From contig NC_135384.1 of NCBI RefSeq assembly GCF_049243985.1, positions 13,574,501 through 13,638,500 of the forward strand: 64,000 nt of DNA. The letters run 5' to 3'. The stretch comes from Paroedura picta. Taxonomy: Eukaryota; Chordata; Lepidosauria; Squamata; Gekkonidae. This document shows, piece after piece, positions 9,456 to 20,640 of this stretch (the stretch's first letter is position 1; every line of letters begins with the position of its first letter). The notes under the pieces were generated by a model that saw only the letters and a program-made list of their open reading frames with translations, did not search any database and was not told the origin of the DNA. Both the position numbers and the translations under genes were made by a program.

Positions 9456-10241
9456 GGGTGTTCTGGAGAGGTGCCTGTTTTTATTTGCTTTCCTTATCAT
9501 TTTTAAGGCAAACAAGTTGAACAAACAATATTGTACGCTTCCCTCCTAAACAGTACATCAATAGGACAAGGCACAAGGCAGTTCACACATTGTAATTTGG
9601 CTCATACTTTTCCAGTTGGAATTTGCAAAGAAGATGAAGAGTTGTTTTTTATATGATGTTTTTCTTGTAGCTGCTTGCCATCACCTTCCCTTTCCTCTTC
9701 CCAAAACAGACATCTTGTGAAGGAGGTGAGGCTGAGAGAGCCATGATATTACTGCTTGGTCAGAACAGCTCTATCAGTGCGGTAGCAAGCCCAAGGTCAC
9801 CCAGCTGGCTGCATGTGGGGGAGCGTGGATACTGTATGGTCTAAAGCAATCAAAAAAATTGCAACAATAATATTTTAGGATGTAATTTTAGTCTTGTATT
9901 GTGGACTTTCTATTGTGTGTAGGTATGTATGTATATATAACATCCCTTTTAAAATAAATTTTAAAATTATAATCATAGACATAATATTAATATTTTGTCA
10001 AAACTAACCCATGTTGGTGGTTTTGGCAATGGTTTTAGTTACAAGACAAAACAATGGGAAAAACATAGCTCTGTTTCATTTTATATATCTCTAAGACAAT
10101 GAAAACATGCTAGAAATGGAATTAATTCCTTAGCATTGGTAATTCTCCAACACACAGTTCATGTCTTTATTACTGAAAGCACAAGTTCTTAAATTTAAAG
10201 AAGTTCTTCAGCCTATTTAATGCAACATTTTGTCTCAACAG
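9456..10241 (+). repeat. OR upstream block, shortened copy 3
   Basis: Paralogous to 1411-2201. Everything left of position 1411 in the block, including the putative 5' exon and donor, is missing because a deletion joined it to the broken OR. The acceptor-like TCAACAG before the ATG at 10256 is kept. It contains the shared SINE-B remnant at about 9664-9830. If the donor-bearing exon is needed, the gene at 10256 must use another first exon, perhaps that of the preceding unit. Confidence 0.8.
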
Positions 10242-10255
10242 ACAAAACAGGGGGA

Positions 10256-11197
10256 ATGGGAGGATATATTCAAAGAGGAGAAAACGAAACCAGAGTGATG
10301 GAATTCATCCTTCTCGGCTTTCCGGGGTCCCCATATCTACACGTTTTCATCTTCACACTCTTTCTTATTATGTATCTCCTGACAGTTTTGGGAAACATGT
10401 CCATCATAATTTTAGTAATCACACAACAACGCCTCCATTCTCCCATGTACTTCTTCCTTTGCAATCTCTCTTTCCTAGAGATGTGGTACACCACTGTGAT
10501 CATTCCTAAGACCCTTGGAATCATTATGGGGACCAGTAGAGACATCTCCTTAGCTGCCTGCAATCTACAAATGTACTTAAGTTATTCCTGTGGATGCACA
10601 GAATATTTCCTGCTTGCTGTCATGGCCTATGACCGATATTTGGCTATATGTTTTCCACTGCACTATAGTACCATCATGGACATGAGCCTTTCTGGCAAGC
10701 TGGCAGTTGCCTCTTGGCTGTGTGGATTTCTTCTCATCTGTATCCCAGCATTTCTGATCTCAAGATTATCCTTTTGTGGCTCCAATGTGATTAACCATTT
10801 CTTGTGCAACATTGATTCATGGATAATTCTCTCCTGCACAGACACCTTTGAAATCGAATTAGCAGCTTTTATTATTTCTGTTGTTGTAATATTAGGCTCT
10901 TGTCTGATCACCCTTCTTTCCTACATATACATCATTTCTACCATTCTAAAAATATCTTCTGCCAAAGGACAGCAGAAGGCTTTTTCTACATGTTCTTCCC
11001 ATCTTGCTGTTGTAGTTATCTGGTATGGATCCACCATTTTTCTTTTTGTTAAGCCATCTAAGCGGACATCTTTAGAAATGACCAAAGTCGTGAACATCCT
11101 GAATACAATTGTGACACCACTGCTGAATCCTTTTATTTACACCCTAAGAAACAAAGAGGTCAAGGAGGCTGTGAGAAGTCTGTTGCCCAGGGGATAA
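10256..11197 (+). CDS. Olfactory receptor, class II, OR6-like (tandem copy 3)
   Basis: Intact 313-residue receptor, roughly 95 % identical by eye to the gene at 2216. It has NET glycosylation near residue 10, PMYFFL, LSFLEMWYTT, MAYDRYLAIC, KAFSTCSSHL and PLLNPFIY in family order. It is presumed to be an odorant receptor of the olfactory cilium. The start is set at 10256, not the in-frame ATG at 10220, because TTTGTCTCAACAG immediately upstream fits a splice acceptor and the 313-residue start is shared by all close paralogues. It differs from its relatives at second extracellular loop and TM5 positions (FEIELAAFIISVVVIL). Its immediate upstream region is truncated by a deletion, so its promoter may differ from that of copy 1. 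Confidence 0.95.
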   Translation: MGGYIQRGENETRVMEFILLGFPGSPYLHVFIFTLFLIMYLLTVLGNMSIIILVITQQRLHSPMYFFLCNLSFLEMWYTTVIIPKTLGIIMGTSRDISLAACNLQMYLSYSCGCTEYFLLAVMAYDRYLAICFPLHYSTIMDMSLSGKLAVASWLCGFLLICIPAFLISRLSFCGSNVINHFLCNIDSWIILSCTDTFEIELAAFIISVVVILGSCLITLLSYIYIISTILKISSAKGQQKAFSTCSSHLAVVVIWYGSTIFLFVKPSKRTSLEMTKVVNILNTIVTPLLNPFIYTLRNKEVKEAVRSLLPRG

Positions 11198-11373
11198 AAA
11201 GTGTGTTGTTACAAGTTCTGCTTGCAGACCTAACATACTTTAAAATAGGGCAAAGGGGACAGTGGTGATCATCCATGTAGAATCTGACATCCTGTCATCC
11301 CTTGCTTGATCCATGTAGACTGGCATAGCCTAGGTAGATGACCTGACGGGCAGGTTAGTCAGTGTCCCAATCT

Positions 11374-11478
11374 CATAGAATCACAGAATCATAGAGTTGG
11401 AAGGGGCCATACAGGCCATCTAGTCCAACCCCCTGCTCAAAGCATCCTAAACCATCCAAGATGCCCCAATGTCTCGAT
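11374..11478 (-). mobile_element. CR1 LINE 3' tail
   Basis: It starts with TCATAGAATCACAGAATCAT, the reverse of the CR1 terminal (ATTCTATG)n, and continues with AGAGTTGGAAGGGGCCATAC. It is a short 5'-truncated copy with an internal deletion. Confidence 0.75.
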
Positions 11479-11534
11479 GTTCCATACTGTGCCAAGGCCA
11501 CTTACAGCTGTTGCCAGTATAGTTTGAAAGTGAC

Positions 11535-11805
11535 TAAGCAGCAGACATGCTGTCTGAAGCTCTGGCTATGAGGCTCGGAGTTTGATCCCAGCATCTGGCT
11601 CAAGGTTGACTTAGACTTCCATTCTTCTGCCGTCGGTAAAATGATTACCCAACTTGCTGGGGGGTAAAAACGGCAATGACTGGGGAAGGAAATGTCAAAA
11701 CCACCCTGTATTGAGTCCGCCAAGAAAACTCTAGAGGGTATCACCCCAAGTGTCAGACATAACTCGGTGCTTGCACAGGGGATATGTTTACCTTTACCTT
11801 TATGG
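11535..11805 (+). mobile_element. tRNA-SINE family A, old copy
   Basis: It has box B-like GGAGTTTGATCCC, GACTGGGGAAGG and CACTTGCACAGGGGAT-type sequence, with a TTTACCTTTA end. The tRNA-like head is incomplete and more diverged than in the copies at 6158 and 11962. Confidence 0.75.
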
Positions 11806-11961
11806 CATGATTGGTGTTTCCAAAAAGGGATCCTTTGTCTCAGTGGAATTTTGACCAGTTGCTATGAAAAGGCAGATTCTTAGCTGTTAGGTCTCTAGGT
11901 TCATAGATGAGGGCGCTTAGAGTTCATTTCAGCTCTTTATAGTGGCCCCACCTAAATGGTA

Positions 11962-12230
11962 AAGGTAAAGGTAAAGGTATCCCCTGTGCAAGCACCGAGT
12001 CATGTCTGACCCTTGGGGTGACGCCCTCCAGCGTTTTCATGGCAGACTCAATACGGGGTGGTTTGCCAGTGCCTTCCCCAGTCATTACCGTTTTACCCCC
12101 CAGCAAGCTGGGTACTCATTTTACCAACCTCGGAAGGATGGAAGGCTGAGTCAACCTTGAGCCGGCTGCTGGGATTGAACTCCCAGCCTCATGGGCAAAG
12201 CTTTCAGACTTTGCGCCACAAGAGGCTCTT
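11962..12230 (-). mobile_element. tRNA-SINE family A
   Basis: Full-length minus-strand copy with (GGTAAA)n at its left edge and GCGCCACAAGAGGC at its right. The flanking ACCTAAATGGTA at 11950-11961 and 12231-12242 is its target duplication. The paralogous flanks near 23845 and 29090 carry no SINE here. Confidence 0.88.
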
Positions 12231-12740
12231 ACCTAAATGGTACAAGTGGCAAAAACTGAACTGAGAAACCCACACAACCCCCTTGTGTATATATACAAAG
12301 GAACAAAAGGAGCTTTCTATCAGTACACACTATTGGTCAATGTTATTTTAAACTGACTGGATCCGGCGCACAGCATCTGACCTTGCACTGACAAATCACA
12401 TACTGAGAATTACTATTCTGCCTCATACCTTAAATCCAGTCTTTGGGAAATCTACAGACACAACCCCCCCCCCTCCACCCCACCAAGACAGCTACTTCAT
12501 AGGTAGTTTGCAAGGAGGTATCAGGGTGCATGCTGAATATGAGTAGAATGTTGCAGCTCTGGTTATTACAGGTACTTAAAAGAAAACAGACTAGGTTAAT
12601 TGTATCATGACATACCATCAATAACATTAGAGAACCCAAATCAGAACAAGTAAAACAGCAAAATTTGTGATGGATCTTGTTTTGTGGCTCAGTTTGTAAC
12701 CTTCTGTTACAAGGTTTGTAACCTTCTGTTCTCAAGAACG

Positions 12741-13047
12741 GTGGTCCCCAGCCACTGGGCTGCAGCCTGGTGCCGGACCACAAAGGACCCGGCACTGGGC
12801 CACAGCTCCCTCTCCCCACCACCCAGGCTGCAAGCTTCTTTTTGTGGGAGGAAGGGGGAGAGGGAAGTGCAGCCGTATGCGCAAATGCGCATGCACAGCC
12901 CAACCGTGCATGCCCATTTGCAGCCACACATGGCGCAGACGTGCATGCACAAAACGGCCATGCATGTGCGCATGCACATCCGCCAGATTACCCTCCCACA
13001 CCCACAGGTCCACAGCCTAAAAAAGGTTGTGGACTACTGCTCTAGAA
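12741..13047. mobile_element. hAT-like MITE, old copy
   Basis: The left part reads GTGGTCCCCAGCCACTGGGC and the right part AGGTTGTGGACTACTGCTC, diverged versions of the termini seen at 7549-7850. The interior is CpG/TpG-rich. Open frames on both strands come from this composition. Confidence 0.55.
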
Positions 13048-13063
13048 TGCTTCTTTCTTCAAC

Positions 13064-14985
13064 TTATTTATTTAGATTTTCAAAATTCAAATACCTTCAT
13101 TGGCATAATCAACGCAAAACATCTGTAGAAAAGACAAGGCAATTCAGATCCCAGACCTCTTGGAGAAAATCTTGTGAAGGAATCTTGCGATGCCTTTGGT
13201 TACTTGAGGATTGTGATCCAGTAAAAGAAAGTGCACTGATGTTGAGAGGCCGTAAATCTTGCTTGCCCACATGAGAGGATATAGATACCGTTCTCTGAGA
13301 TGGTTAAGTTGCTCACAGAAAAGGAGAATGTGTTCCACTGACTCAGGTTTCTTTGCAGGATATGAGCAGAGTCTGTTGACATATGGGATTTTGGCATATC
13401 GGCCTTTAGTCACTGCTGTTGGTAGGAGGTTTAGCCTTGCTAGCATTTTAAAAAAATGCTTCATGGAAGGCAATTTTAAAGATGTAAAGTACTCCGGAAT
13501 CCTTTTTACTAGGGGATAGATTTCAAAAAAGATGGGAGAGCATGTTCTGTATGCCCCAGAGAAAGTATTCTGATAGTCAATATCCAGGATTTGTTGCCTG
13601 TTGGTATTGTAAGCTCGGTTCTCATCAGTTTTCCAAGAGCTCAATATACAGGCCTACGGACTTTAATTTGGTGTTAATATTAATGAACTAGCATGATAGA
13701 AACTTATCAGACAGCATAAGGTAGACTAGGCTCCCAGATTGGGCTCTACAGTAGAATCGCGCTATATCATTTGCCTTGAGTTTTGTGCAGGTTGATATTT
13801 GGTTCCAATGTAGGGTTCATTTCAAAGAGTGATGGAAATGGACTCCTAAGTATTTAAAGTGGTGCACTTGCTTGATGAAATGTTCATTTATTTTCCACTT
13901 GGTGAGATGGCTGGATTTAGAAAATATGATTATTTTAGATTTGTTGAAATTGATCTGGAGTTGATTTTGATTGCAGTAGCTTGCGAATACTTGGAGAAGT
14001 GTTTTTAGGCCAACCTTGGTACAAGAAAGGAGGATCACATCCTCTGCGTACAAAAGGAGGGGCACTGGAGAGCTTCCCAGTGTTGGGTCGTGAGAATGGA
14101 TTCCTGTAAAATTTTCAGTCAGATCAGATACGTATAGGTTGAATAGATATGGGGCTAAAACACAGCCCTGTTTAACACCTTTGTTGGCAGGTATTCTGTC
14201 AGACAGTTTCCCATCTCTGGCACCGTGGATTCGGCAGCCGGTATTTTTGTGAAGGTTATGAATGAGATGCAATAGTCTGGAATCCATTCCCATATCTGAT
14301 AATTTTTACCATAATCAGGTTCTAGGGATGGAATCGAAAGCGGCTTGCAGATTGAGAAAGGCGGCATAGAGCTTGCCTTGTTTGGCATGGGTGTATTTTG
14401 CCACAAGATGATAAAGCGTTAGGATGTGATTGAGAGTGGACTTTCCCATCGTAAAGCTGATCTGTTCTGGCCCCACCTTGGTAGCTGACCATTCCACTAA
14501 TCTGGATCTGAAATGGCTGGCATAGATTTTTCCAGGGACAGAAAGGAGACTGATAGGTCTGTAGTTGGCTGGGAGGTTTGGTTCACCTTTTTTGAAAATT
14601 GGGACAATTACTGCTTCTTTCTAGGAGGCAGGGACTGAAATGCTGAAATTTATTTTGGTGAAAAGAGAAACAAGGAGAGGGGCCCAATAGTTGGCAAATT
14701 TTTGAAAGATTTCTGGTGGGAGACCATCAGGGCCAGGTGCCTTGCCACATCAGAGTTTGGAAATGAGTTCTCTGGTTTCATTTTCTTCGACTGGAGGCCA
14801 GTAGGGAGATCCAGATGTTAACAATTCTTCATTCCCATCAGGTGGAAGGTTGGAATAATAGAAAACTTTGGATAAATGGTCTACCCAGGATTCCATCTTA
14901 ATGGTGGAATTTGGTGCAGATTGAGTGCCACCGAGGCCCTGGCGCATAAGTTCCCAGAACAGCCGATTGTCACGAGATTGAAGAG
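13064..14985 (-). mobile_element. 5'-truncated non-LTR retrotransposon (LINE) with reverse transcriptase remnants
   Basis: On the minus strand, from about 14950 down, there are GKAPGPDGLPPEIFQKF, then VPIFKKGEPNLPANYRPISLLS, then GKSTLNHILTLYHLV and AAFLNLQAAFDSIPRT (a D-bearing catalytic block). Next come GVKQGCVLAPYLFNLY and LLYAEDVILL, where the usual YADD is YAED. It ends in a Cys/His-rich tail (RLCSYPAKKPESVEHILLFC) and a 3' UTR with ATTGGCATAA. Several stops and frame changes interrupt it and one catalytic Asp is lost, so it is dead. The clade is not assigned with confidence. Confidence 0.88.
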
Positions 14986-15190
14986 CTCATGTTAGAAAGG
15001 TTATCCCAGGCCTTGGTAATGGCTGGTTGTCTTTTTGGACTTGGTCAGGCTGTAAAAGTTCTTTCTGCCAACGGAAATGTGTGCGTGACTTCCTTGAGCC
15101 CAAAATGTGCTCCTGCAAGTCAATGGACATACAGCGTGCTTCAGTCACTCCACAGACTCAGCTTTATCTTTGCTTTTTGAACACCCTTTG
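14986..15190 (+). repeat. Dispersed repeat shared with 44700-44860 and 57048-57235
   Basis: It contains AATGTGTGCGTGACTTCCTTGAGCCCAAAATG and GCTCCTGCAAGTCAATG, which recur in the other two places. The family has not been identified; see the LTR-like entry at 44712. Confidence 0.45.
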
Positions 15191-15382
15191 AGTAGCTTAA
15201 GATAACTTAACTGGAGTGCAACCACTTGATTTTGGACTCCTTTGCTGGACCCAATTCTTTGCTGGATCGTTTAGCTTTTGGACAATAACATACAGCTGTG
15301 CTTTTGAGAGCTATCTCCCCCTCCCTCTAAAAGACACACAGAGCCAAAATGGAGGACCTCTGGAGTCTTAAAATCAGCTTTA

Positions 15383-16253
15383 ATTCCTGGAGGACTTCAG
15401 GCCTCATGCGGAGGCTAATGAACCTGGATTCATTATTCATGTTTTAATCAGCTCTTGGATGCTAATAACAAATGACAAAGAGCAATAAATATGGTTGCAA
15501 GCAAAATAATTTTAAAAAACCCTCCAGGGAACTGTGCAATCCCTGAACTAGTCCACATATCATAGTTCTTCAGGGAATTTCTAGAGGATGGAGCCATAGT
15601 CTCTAAATTATCCCATAAAGGAAAAAAGTCACAAAGGTACATTATGAAGAGATGATGTAAATGTTCTTCATTTGACCATCTACATTTCTAGTATATAATA
15701 TGTAGGAGGCTCTTATCCTCGAGTTTTGCTCTACCAGTTAATACACAGTACTTGAAAATATGGAGAACAATTGAGAACAAATGTAAACTACTTGATGGGT
15801 GTGTGGATACTACAGCACATCCAGAGTGGTATTGTGTGAACACTCTTCCAAAGAACATCGGGGAGCAGATAACTGGTAAGTAGCTTCTTTGCTTACATTC
15901 TGAGTACAAGCTGTAAAATGCGTCACACTTTTGGGACTCAGTATTCTGACTCAGGAAAGCTTATGCCAAAAATTTGGAATTTGCTAAGAAGAAGGAGAGT
16001 TGGTTTTTATATGTCACTTTACCAGAATGAGTCTCATAGCAGCTTAAAATTGCCTCCCCTTTTCTCTTCCCACAACAGACACCTTGTGAGGCAGATGAGG
16101 CTGAGAGAGTTCTGATATTACTGACCAATTAGAACAAATCTATCAGTCTTGTGGCAAGCCCAAGGTCACCCAGCTGGCTGCATTTGAGAGAGTGGGGAAT
16201 CTAACCCGGCTCACCACATTAGATCTCCACTACACCAAACTGACACCCTCCCA
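15383..16253 (+). repeat. OR upstream block, orphan copy
   Basis: More diverged than copies 1 and 2, but with the same order: GGAGGACTTCAGGCCTCATG, the conserved exon-like stretch, the donor AACTG|GTAAGT at 15875/15876, and the SINE-B remnant at about 16026-16253. No close OR6-like copy follows directly. The next OR, at 17676, is a more distant relative. It may be a leftover of a lost unit or the first exon of the 17676 gene. Confidence 0.65.
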
Positions 16254-16506
16254 AAACATTTACTGGACTTGTGACCAGTTCAGTTGTTCACAGGCATCCA
16301 TTCAAATATAACAATTGAATGGTGTGAGGTCCACTGGTCAGCTGCTAAGTTTAAATATCTGGCAACCATTTTAAACCTAACCGTTGAGTGGTGGACTGGC
16401 CGAGTTGTTAGATATAAACAGCTGAGAGGCACTGAAGCTTCGGACTTTGCTCTCCCCTTTCAAATCACAAGTTATAAAGTGCAAATATAACAAGATTTTC
16501 ATTCTG

Positions 16507-16670
16507 TAAAGGTAAAGGTAAAGGTATCCCCTGTGCAAGCACTGGGTCATGTCTGACTCTTGGGGTGACGCCCTCTAGCGTTTTCATGGCAGACTCAATA
16601 TGGGGTGGTTTGCCAATGCCTTCCCCAGTCATTACCGTTTACCCCCCAGCAAGTAGCTGGGTACCCATTT
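16507..16670 (-). mobile_element. tRNA-SINE family A, partial
   Basis: Carries the (GGTAAA)n tail side and GCAAGCACTGGGTCATGTCT up to CCCCCAGCAAG. The tRNA-like head is absent. The sequence from 16671 to about 17600 shows no recognisable gene or repeat. Confidence 0.8.
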
Positions 16671-17675
16671 TATAGCTGAATAGAAAATACAATTCTGATT
16701 TTCTGATGCTGATCAAAATACCAAGAATTTACCTTTTCCCCCTTCCCTGATGGAAGTTTTGGAAATATTCAATGATGATAAGGATTCCAAAAGACAGTTT
16801 TCAAATCTTCATGAAGATGAGATCATAACATATGTGCTTTTCCTCCACACTCTCAAGTCATTGATGTGAGGATATTTTCGACCATACACATGAAGAAGGC
16901 ATATGAAAATTCCTCAAATTCCCCACTATCATTACAGCTCCTTTCATCTCCCAGAAAGATAATTACTGAAAATCCAAAAAACACACAGAAGAACAGCTGC
17001 GAGGGTGGACATTGGTGACCTGGAGCAATGAGAAGGAGGGTAAGAAACTGTCCCCTCGCCTTTGTGGAATGTCAGTTCTGGAAAATGAAAGAGGAATAAT
17101 TTCAACCCTTCCATCTTCCTGACTCCAGATCATAAGACTATTCCTCCAACTGGCTCCCTTCCACCCTGGGATTCATATAGTCAAGGGCCAAAAGGAGTGG
17201 CAGCAATGGAGTGGAATGCAAGAGAACTACATTCTCTGTACATACAATGGCATTATATGACCCATTGCTCCTGTTATTATTTGTCGAACAAGAACAATGG
17301 TGTTTTATGGAATGGAAGTTAATGGCTCACTACCTTAAGAACTTCCAGTTTATATACTGATATTAAGGATGATATAGATGGCAATGGGGGGGGCATAGAT
17401 AAACAGTATCAAGAGGGAATATGAATTTATTCTGTTGATCTGCCCTTTGGCCCAATGGTTCATTTGGCAAGAGCAGGGAAATTCCTCATATGGTAGCCAC
17501 AATTGCTGACGTGCCTGCTGCTTTATCTGCAAACATGTATTTCAGCATACAGTCTGTTTTTAACCATTGGAAAGAGGATGATTCCATTTTTGAAAAGGGG
17601 GTAACACATATTATGCTGGAGGGGGGAAATTATGTGTCACAGTAGCATTTTGTTTCAGCAGACAGAATTGGAGAA

Positions 17676-18638
17676 ATGGAAGAGCTTAACGAAAGAGCAC
17701 AAAACAAAACCAGAGTGATGGAATTCATCTTGCTCGGCTTCCCTGGGTCTCACTATGGACAGGTGGGGATCTTCATGAGCTTTCTTATCATGTACATCTT
17801 GACAGTTTTAGGAAATGTCACCATCATCATTCTAGTGATAACGAACTCTCATCTTCACACTCCCATGTACTTCTTCCTTTGCAACCTGTCTTTCCTGGAG
17901 CTATGGTTCACAATGGCCATCATGCCTAAAACCCTTTTTGTCTTAATCAGAGTGAGCAGAAGTATCTCTTTCACTGGTTGCCTCCTGCAGCTGTTCTTCA
18001 ATTATTCCTTTGGGTGCACAGAATTCTTCTTGCTTTCTGTTATGGCTTATGATAGATATTTGGCAATTTGTTATCCACTGCAGTACAGCACCCTAATGGA
18101 CATCAAACTTTGCTGTAAATTGGTTGTTATTTCTTGGCTATTTGGGTTTCTTGCTATGAGTACACCAACCTTTCTGATCTCAAAGTTGTTCTTCTGTGGA
18201 CCCAATGTGATTAACCATTTCTATTGCCATATTGATTCCTGGATATTTCTTTCTTGTACTGACACTTATCCTGTTGAAATGGCAATGTTTGTCGTAGCTA
18301 TCGTTGTCATTTTGGGTTCCTGTTTGATAACATTTCTTTCCTATGCATATATAATTGCTACAATACTGCGCATTGCTTCTGCCAAAGGTCGTCTAAAGGC
18401 CTTTTCGACATGCTCCTCCCATTTGGCTGTTGTGATTATTTGGTTCGGATCAACCATGTTTCTTTATATCAAACCCTCTAAGCGATCATCTGGAGAAATG
18501 ACCAGAATTGTGAACATCTTAAATACCATCGTGACACCTTTGTTGAATCCTTTTATCTATTCTCTACGGAACAAAGATGTGAAGGTAGCCTTGAAACATG
18601 CCTTACATTGGAGAAAAAGAAAAACAGTTCTTATGTGA
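17676..18638 (+). CDS. Olfactory receptor, class II, OR6-like (diverged member)
   Basis: Intact 320-residue receptor of the same clade as the tandem genes, but clearly older in divergence. It has NKT glycosylation in the N-terminus, FILLGFPGSHYGQV, GN in TM1, PMYFFLCNLSFLELWFT, MAYDRYLAICYPLQY, the paired Cys of the second extracellular loop, KAFSTCSSHLAVV and PLLNPFIYSLRNK, with a short basic tail (WRKRKTVLM). The sequence TTTTGTTTCAGCAG ends about 14 bp before the ATG and fits a splice acceptor, which supports this start. It probably binds different odorants from the tandem copies. Upstream lies the orphan upstream block; downstream lies L2 debris. Confidence 0.95.
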   Translation: MEELNERAQNKTRVMEFILLGFPGSHYGQVGIFMSFLIMYILTVLGNVTIIILVITNSHLHTPMYFFLCNLSFLELWFTMAIMPKTLFVLIRVSRSISFTGCLLQLFFNYSFGCTEFFLLSVMAYDRYLAICYPLQYSTLMDIKLCCKLVVISWLFGFLAMSTPTFLISKLFFCGPNVINHFYCHIDSWIFLSCTDTYPVEMAMFVVAIVVILGSCLITFLSYAYIIATILRIASAKGRLKAFSTCSSHLAVVIIWFGSTMFLYIKPSKRSSGEMTRIVNILNTIVTPLLNPFIYSLRNKDVKVALKHALHWRKRKTVLM

Positions 18639-18997
18639 CTGGGAAAAAAACATTTAGAAAATGCTATGAAAATATAGATGGAAGCTAGACTCTTGATTCA
18701 CCCACAAGTTCTATTTTTGGTTCAACAGGTATGGGGAAAATTAGTAGGGATGATGACAGCCATGTTGGCCATGTGTGGCCAGGTGAGATGGGCCATGTGA
18801 GCAACTGGGGACTGGGTCTGTAAAGGCACAAAAGGTCTTCCACAATGACATATGACAAGAACTATGGCTGTGCAGCAAGAAAGTGGAAGGCCCACTGGTG
18901 GACATACTCACTGCACCACTTGGCCAGCTCACCCGGCCATCAGATAATATATATTTTATTCAAATCAAGTTGAAAAGGTAAGTTATTTAAAACTTAA

Positions 18998-19640
18998 ATA
19001 TTAGTGATTGGTTCCACCTTCCAGCTTGCAATACACCAATAACACCCAGCTCTTCCTCCTGATGGACAGCCACTCTGATTCATCCCCAGACTCATTAGCC
19101 AGATATCTGGAAGCAGTGATGAGTTGGCTCAAGAAGAGCCATCTGAAACACAATCCTTCCAAGATGGGGGTCTGGTGGTTCAGTAGGAAGGGACCTGGTG
19201 AGGAAGCATGGCTTTCCTACCTGGATGGGGTACAGCTACTAGTAACATACTCACCCAGGAACGTAGGTATGATCTTTGAAACCTCCCTCTCCATGGAGTA
19301 ACGTATCACTAGAGTTGCATGGGTAGCATTCTTCTGCTTGTTCCAAGCTAATCTAGTAGGTCCTTACCTGGCCCCAGAATATCTAGCCACATTGCTCCAG
19401 GCGATAGTCACCTCTAGGTTGGATTTTTGCAACTTGTTCTACATGGGCCTACTCTTATCCCTAATCCAGAAGGTACAACTGGTGCAAAACACAGCAGCCA
19501 GAGTTTTCACAAGAACATCTTAGAGGGTTCATGTCCTGTCCATTCTCAAACAGCTGAATTGGTTACCACTTGAATACCAGATCAGGCTTAAAGTTCTGGT
19601 AATCACCTTCAAGATCATACATAGTCTAAGCCCTGAGTAT
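18998..19640 (+). mobile_element. L2-like LINE fragment (reverse transcriptase C-terminal part)
   Basis: Reads NTQLFLLMDSHSD, SWLKKSHLKHNPSKMGV, VTSRLDFCNLFYMGL and KVQLVQNTAARVFTRT in two adjacent open pieces. These match the thumb/C-terminal part of L2-type reverse transcriptase. It has stops and is inactive. L2-type 3' sequence resumes at about 20190, beyond an inserted second LINE fragment. Confidence 0.8.
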
Positions 19641-20135
19641 TGAATTTAAATTTATTGTTGAAGCCAAAGCCATGACAATCATGCAAACAAAGCATTAAAA
19701 CAGTAAAATGAATATATATACGCATATATGTCACAGTATAAACAAGTGATCACAATAGGAAAATTGCATGTGCAGAATAAAATAAGTGAAGAGAAATAAA
19801 AATATTATACATCAACTAATACAAGGATTCCTCAGCCATACTTGAAACAAACCTTTTTCTAATAATAATGGATGAGGAAATGTAATTAACAGCCATTAAA
19901 ATGACAGGAAGGACAATATCTGCCAAAAGAAATATTATTTTATCATCGTCAGATCCAGAGAGAGTGGAAAGTAATGTGTTCAAACTGATTTGAATGCTAT
20001 TGTATGGAGGGCAATACAGGATGTAGTGGCTAAGGTCGTCTATTTTGTTAAGTCTGCAAGGGCAAAGCTGACAATCTGGTGGGACCCAATTAAATCTGCC
20101 ATGCAAGTATGCAGAAGGGAAGGTCTGAAATCTTA
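19640..20135 (-). mobile_element. LINE 3' fragment inserted in the L2 copy
   Basis: The minus-strand frame HGRFNWVPPDCQLCPC...LSHYILYCPPY is the Cys/His-rich C-terminal stretch seen in the LINE at 13064-14985. It is followed by an AT-rich 3' UTR. Its position between L2 pieces implies insertion into, or recombination with, the L2. Confidence 0.6.
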
Positions 20136-20185
20136 CACAAGTAATGGCTTATCTAAAATGGGCATTCGTTAGGCATCTTTTCCAT

Positions 20186-20480
20186 GAACCCAAATTTGAA
20201 TTGGTGGAATGAGCTGCCGGAAGAACCGCGGGCCCTTATGGAGCTTCCAACCTTCTGAAGGACCGGCAAAATGGCTCTCTTCCACAAGGCATTTGGTTCA
20301 GAGTCAGGCTGTACCTCGATTATGTATCTGGTCCCACTGTCTACTCTCATTTGGTGGGGTTGCTATTGGATGGGTAACCTTCATTGGGCCAGGCCTTGCT
20401 GATATATACTCCAACTTATTTTCCTGGCCCATTGGCATAATCTTACTCAGAACAAAGCTGGACAGAAGTAGCAAATGATA
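20186..20480 (+). mobile_element. L2-like LINE 3' end
   Basis: TGGAATGAGCTGCCGGAAGA and CTCTTCCACAAGGCATTTGG are the characteristic L2 3' coding end and are also found at 62670 and 41460. The inverted duplication begins just beyond. Confidence 0.7.
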
Positions 20481-20559
20481 TTGGGTTTCAGTTTAATGTT
20501 TAGAATTTTATTCAGATGTCTATGCTTTTTTGTAATTTGTATTTTACTGATGTACCCCA

Positions 20560-20640
20560 CCTCAACACCATTCCTGGAGAGGGGTAGGTTAGAACTCTCA
20601 AAAGTAATAAATAAATAATTAGTAAGAGTTTCTTGTGGCC
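20560..20640. repeat. L2-type 3' tail with AATAAATAAATAA
   Basis: TGATGTACCCCACCTCAACACC followed by an A/T-rich tail resembles LINE 3' ends, and its inverted partner at 32010-32090 is part of the same duplicated arm. Low-complexity tail; no gene. Confidence 0.35.

Larger units (their letters stand above)
11198..13060 (+). repeat. 3' flank of the third OR unit
   Basis: Paralogous to 3158-6110, but with its own insertions: a CR1 tail, two family-A SINEs and a hAT-like MITE. The middle part (equivalent to about 5200-6000) is missing: the text passes from CCCAAATCAGAACAAGTA straight to GCAAAATTTGTGATGGATC near 12645. No gene was seen. Confidence 0.6.

Noticed and set aside
12684-13274. 196-codon frame and overlapping frames on both strands
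   Set aside because: They cross a GC-rich hAT-like MITE and run into the 3' UTR of a LINE. Composition explains them.
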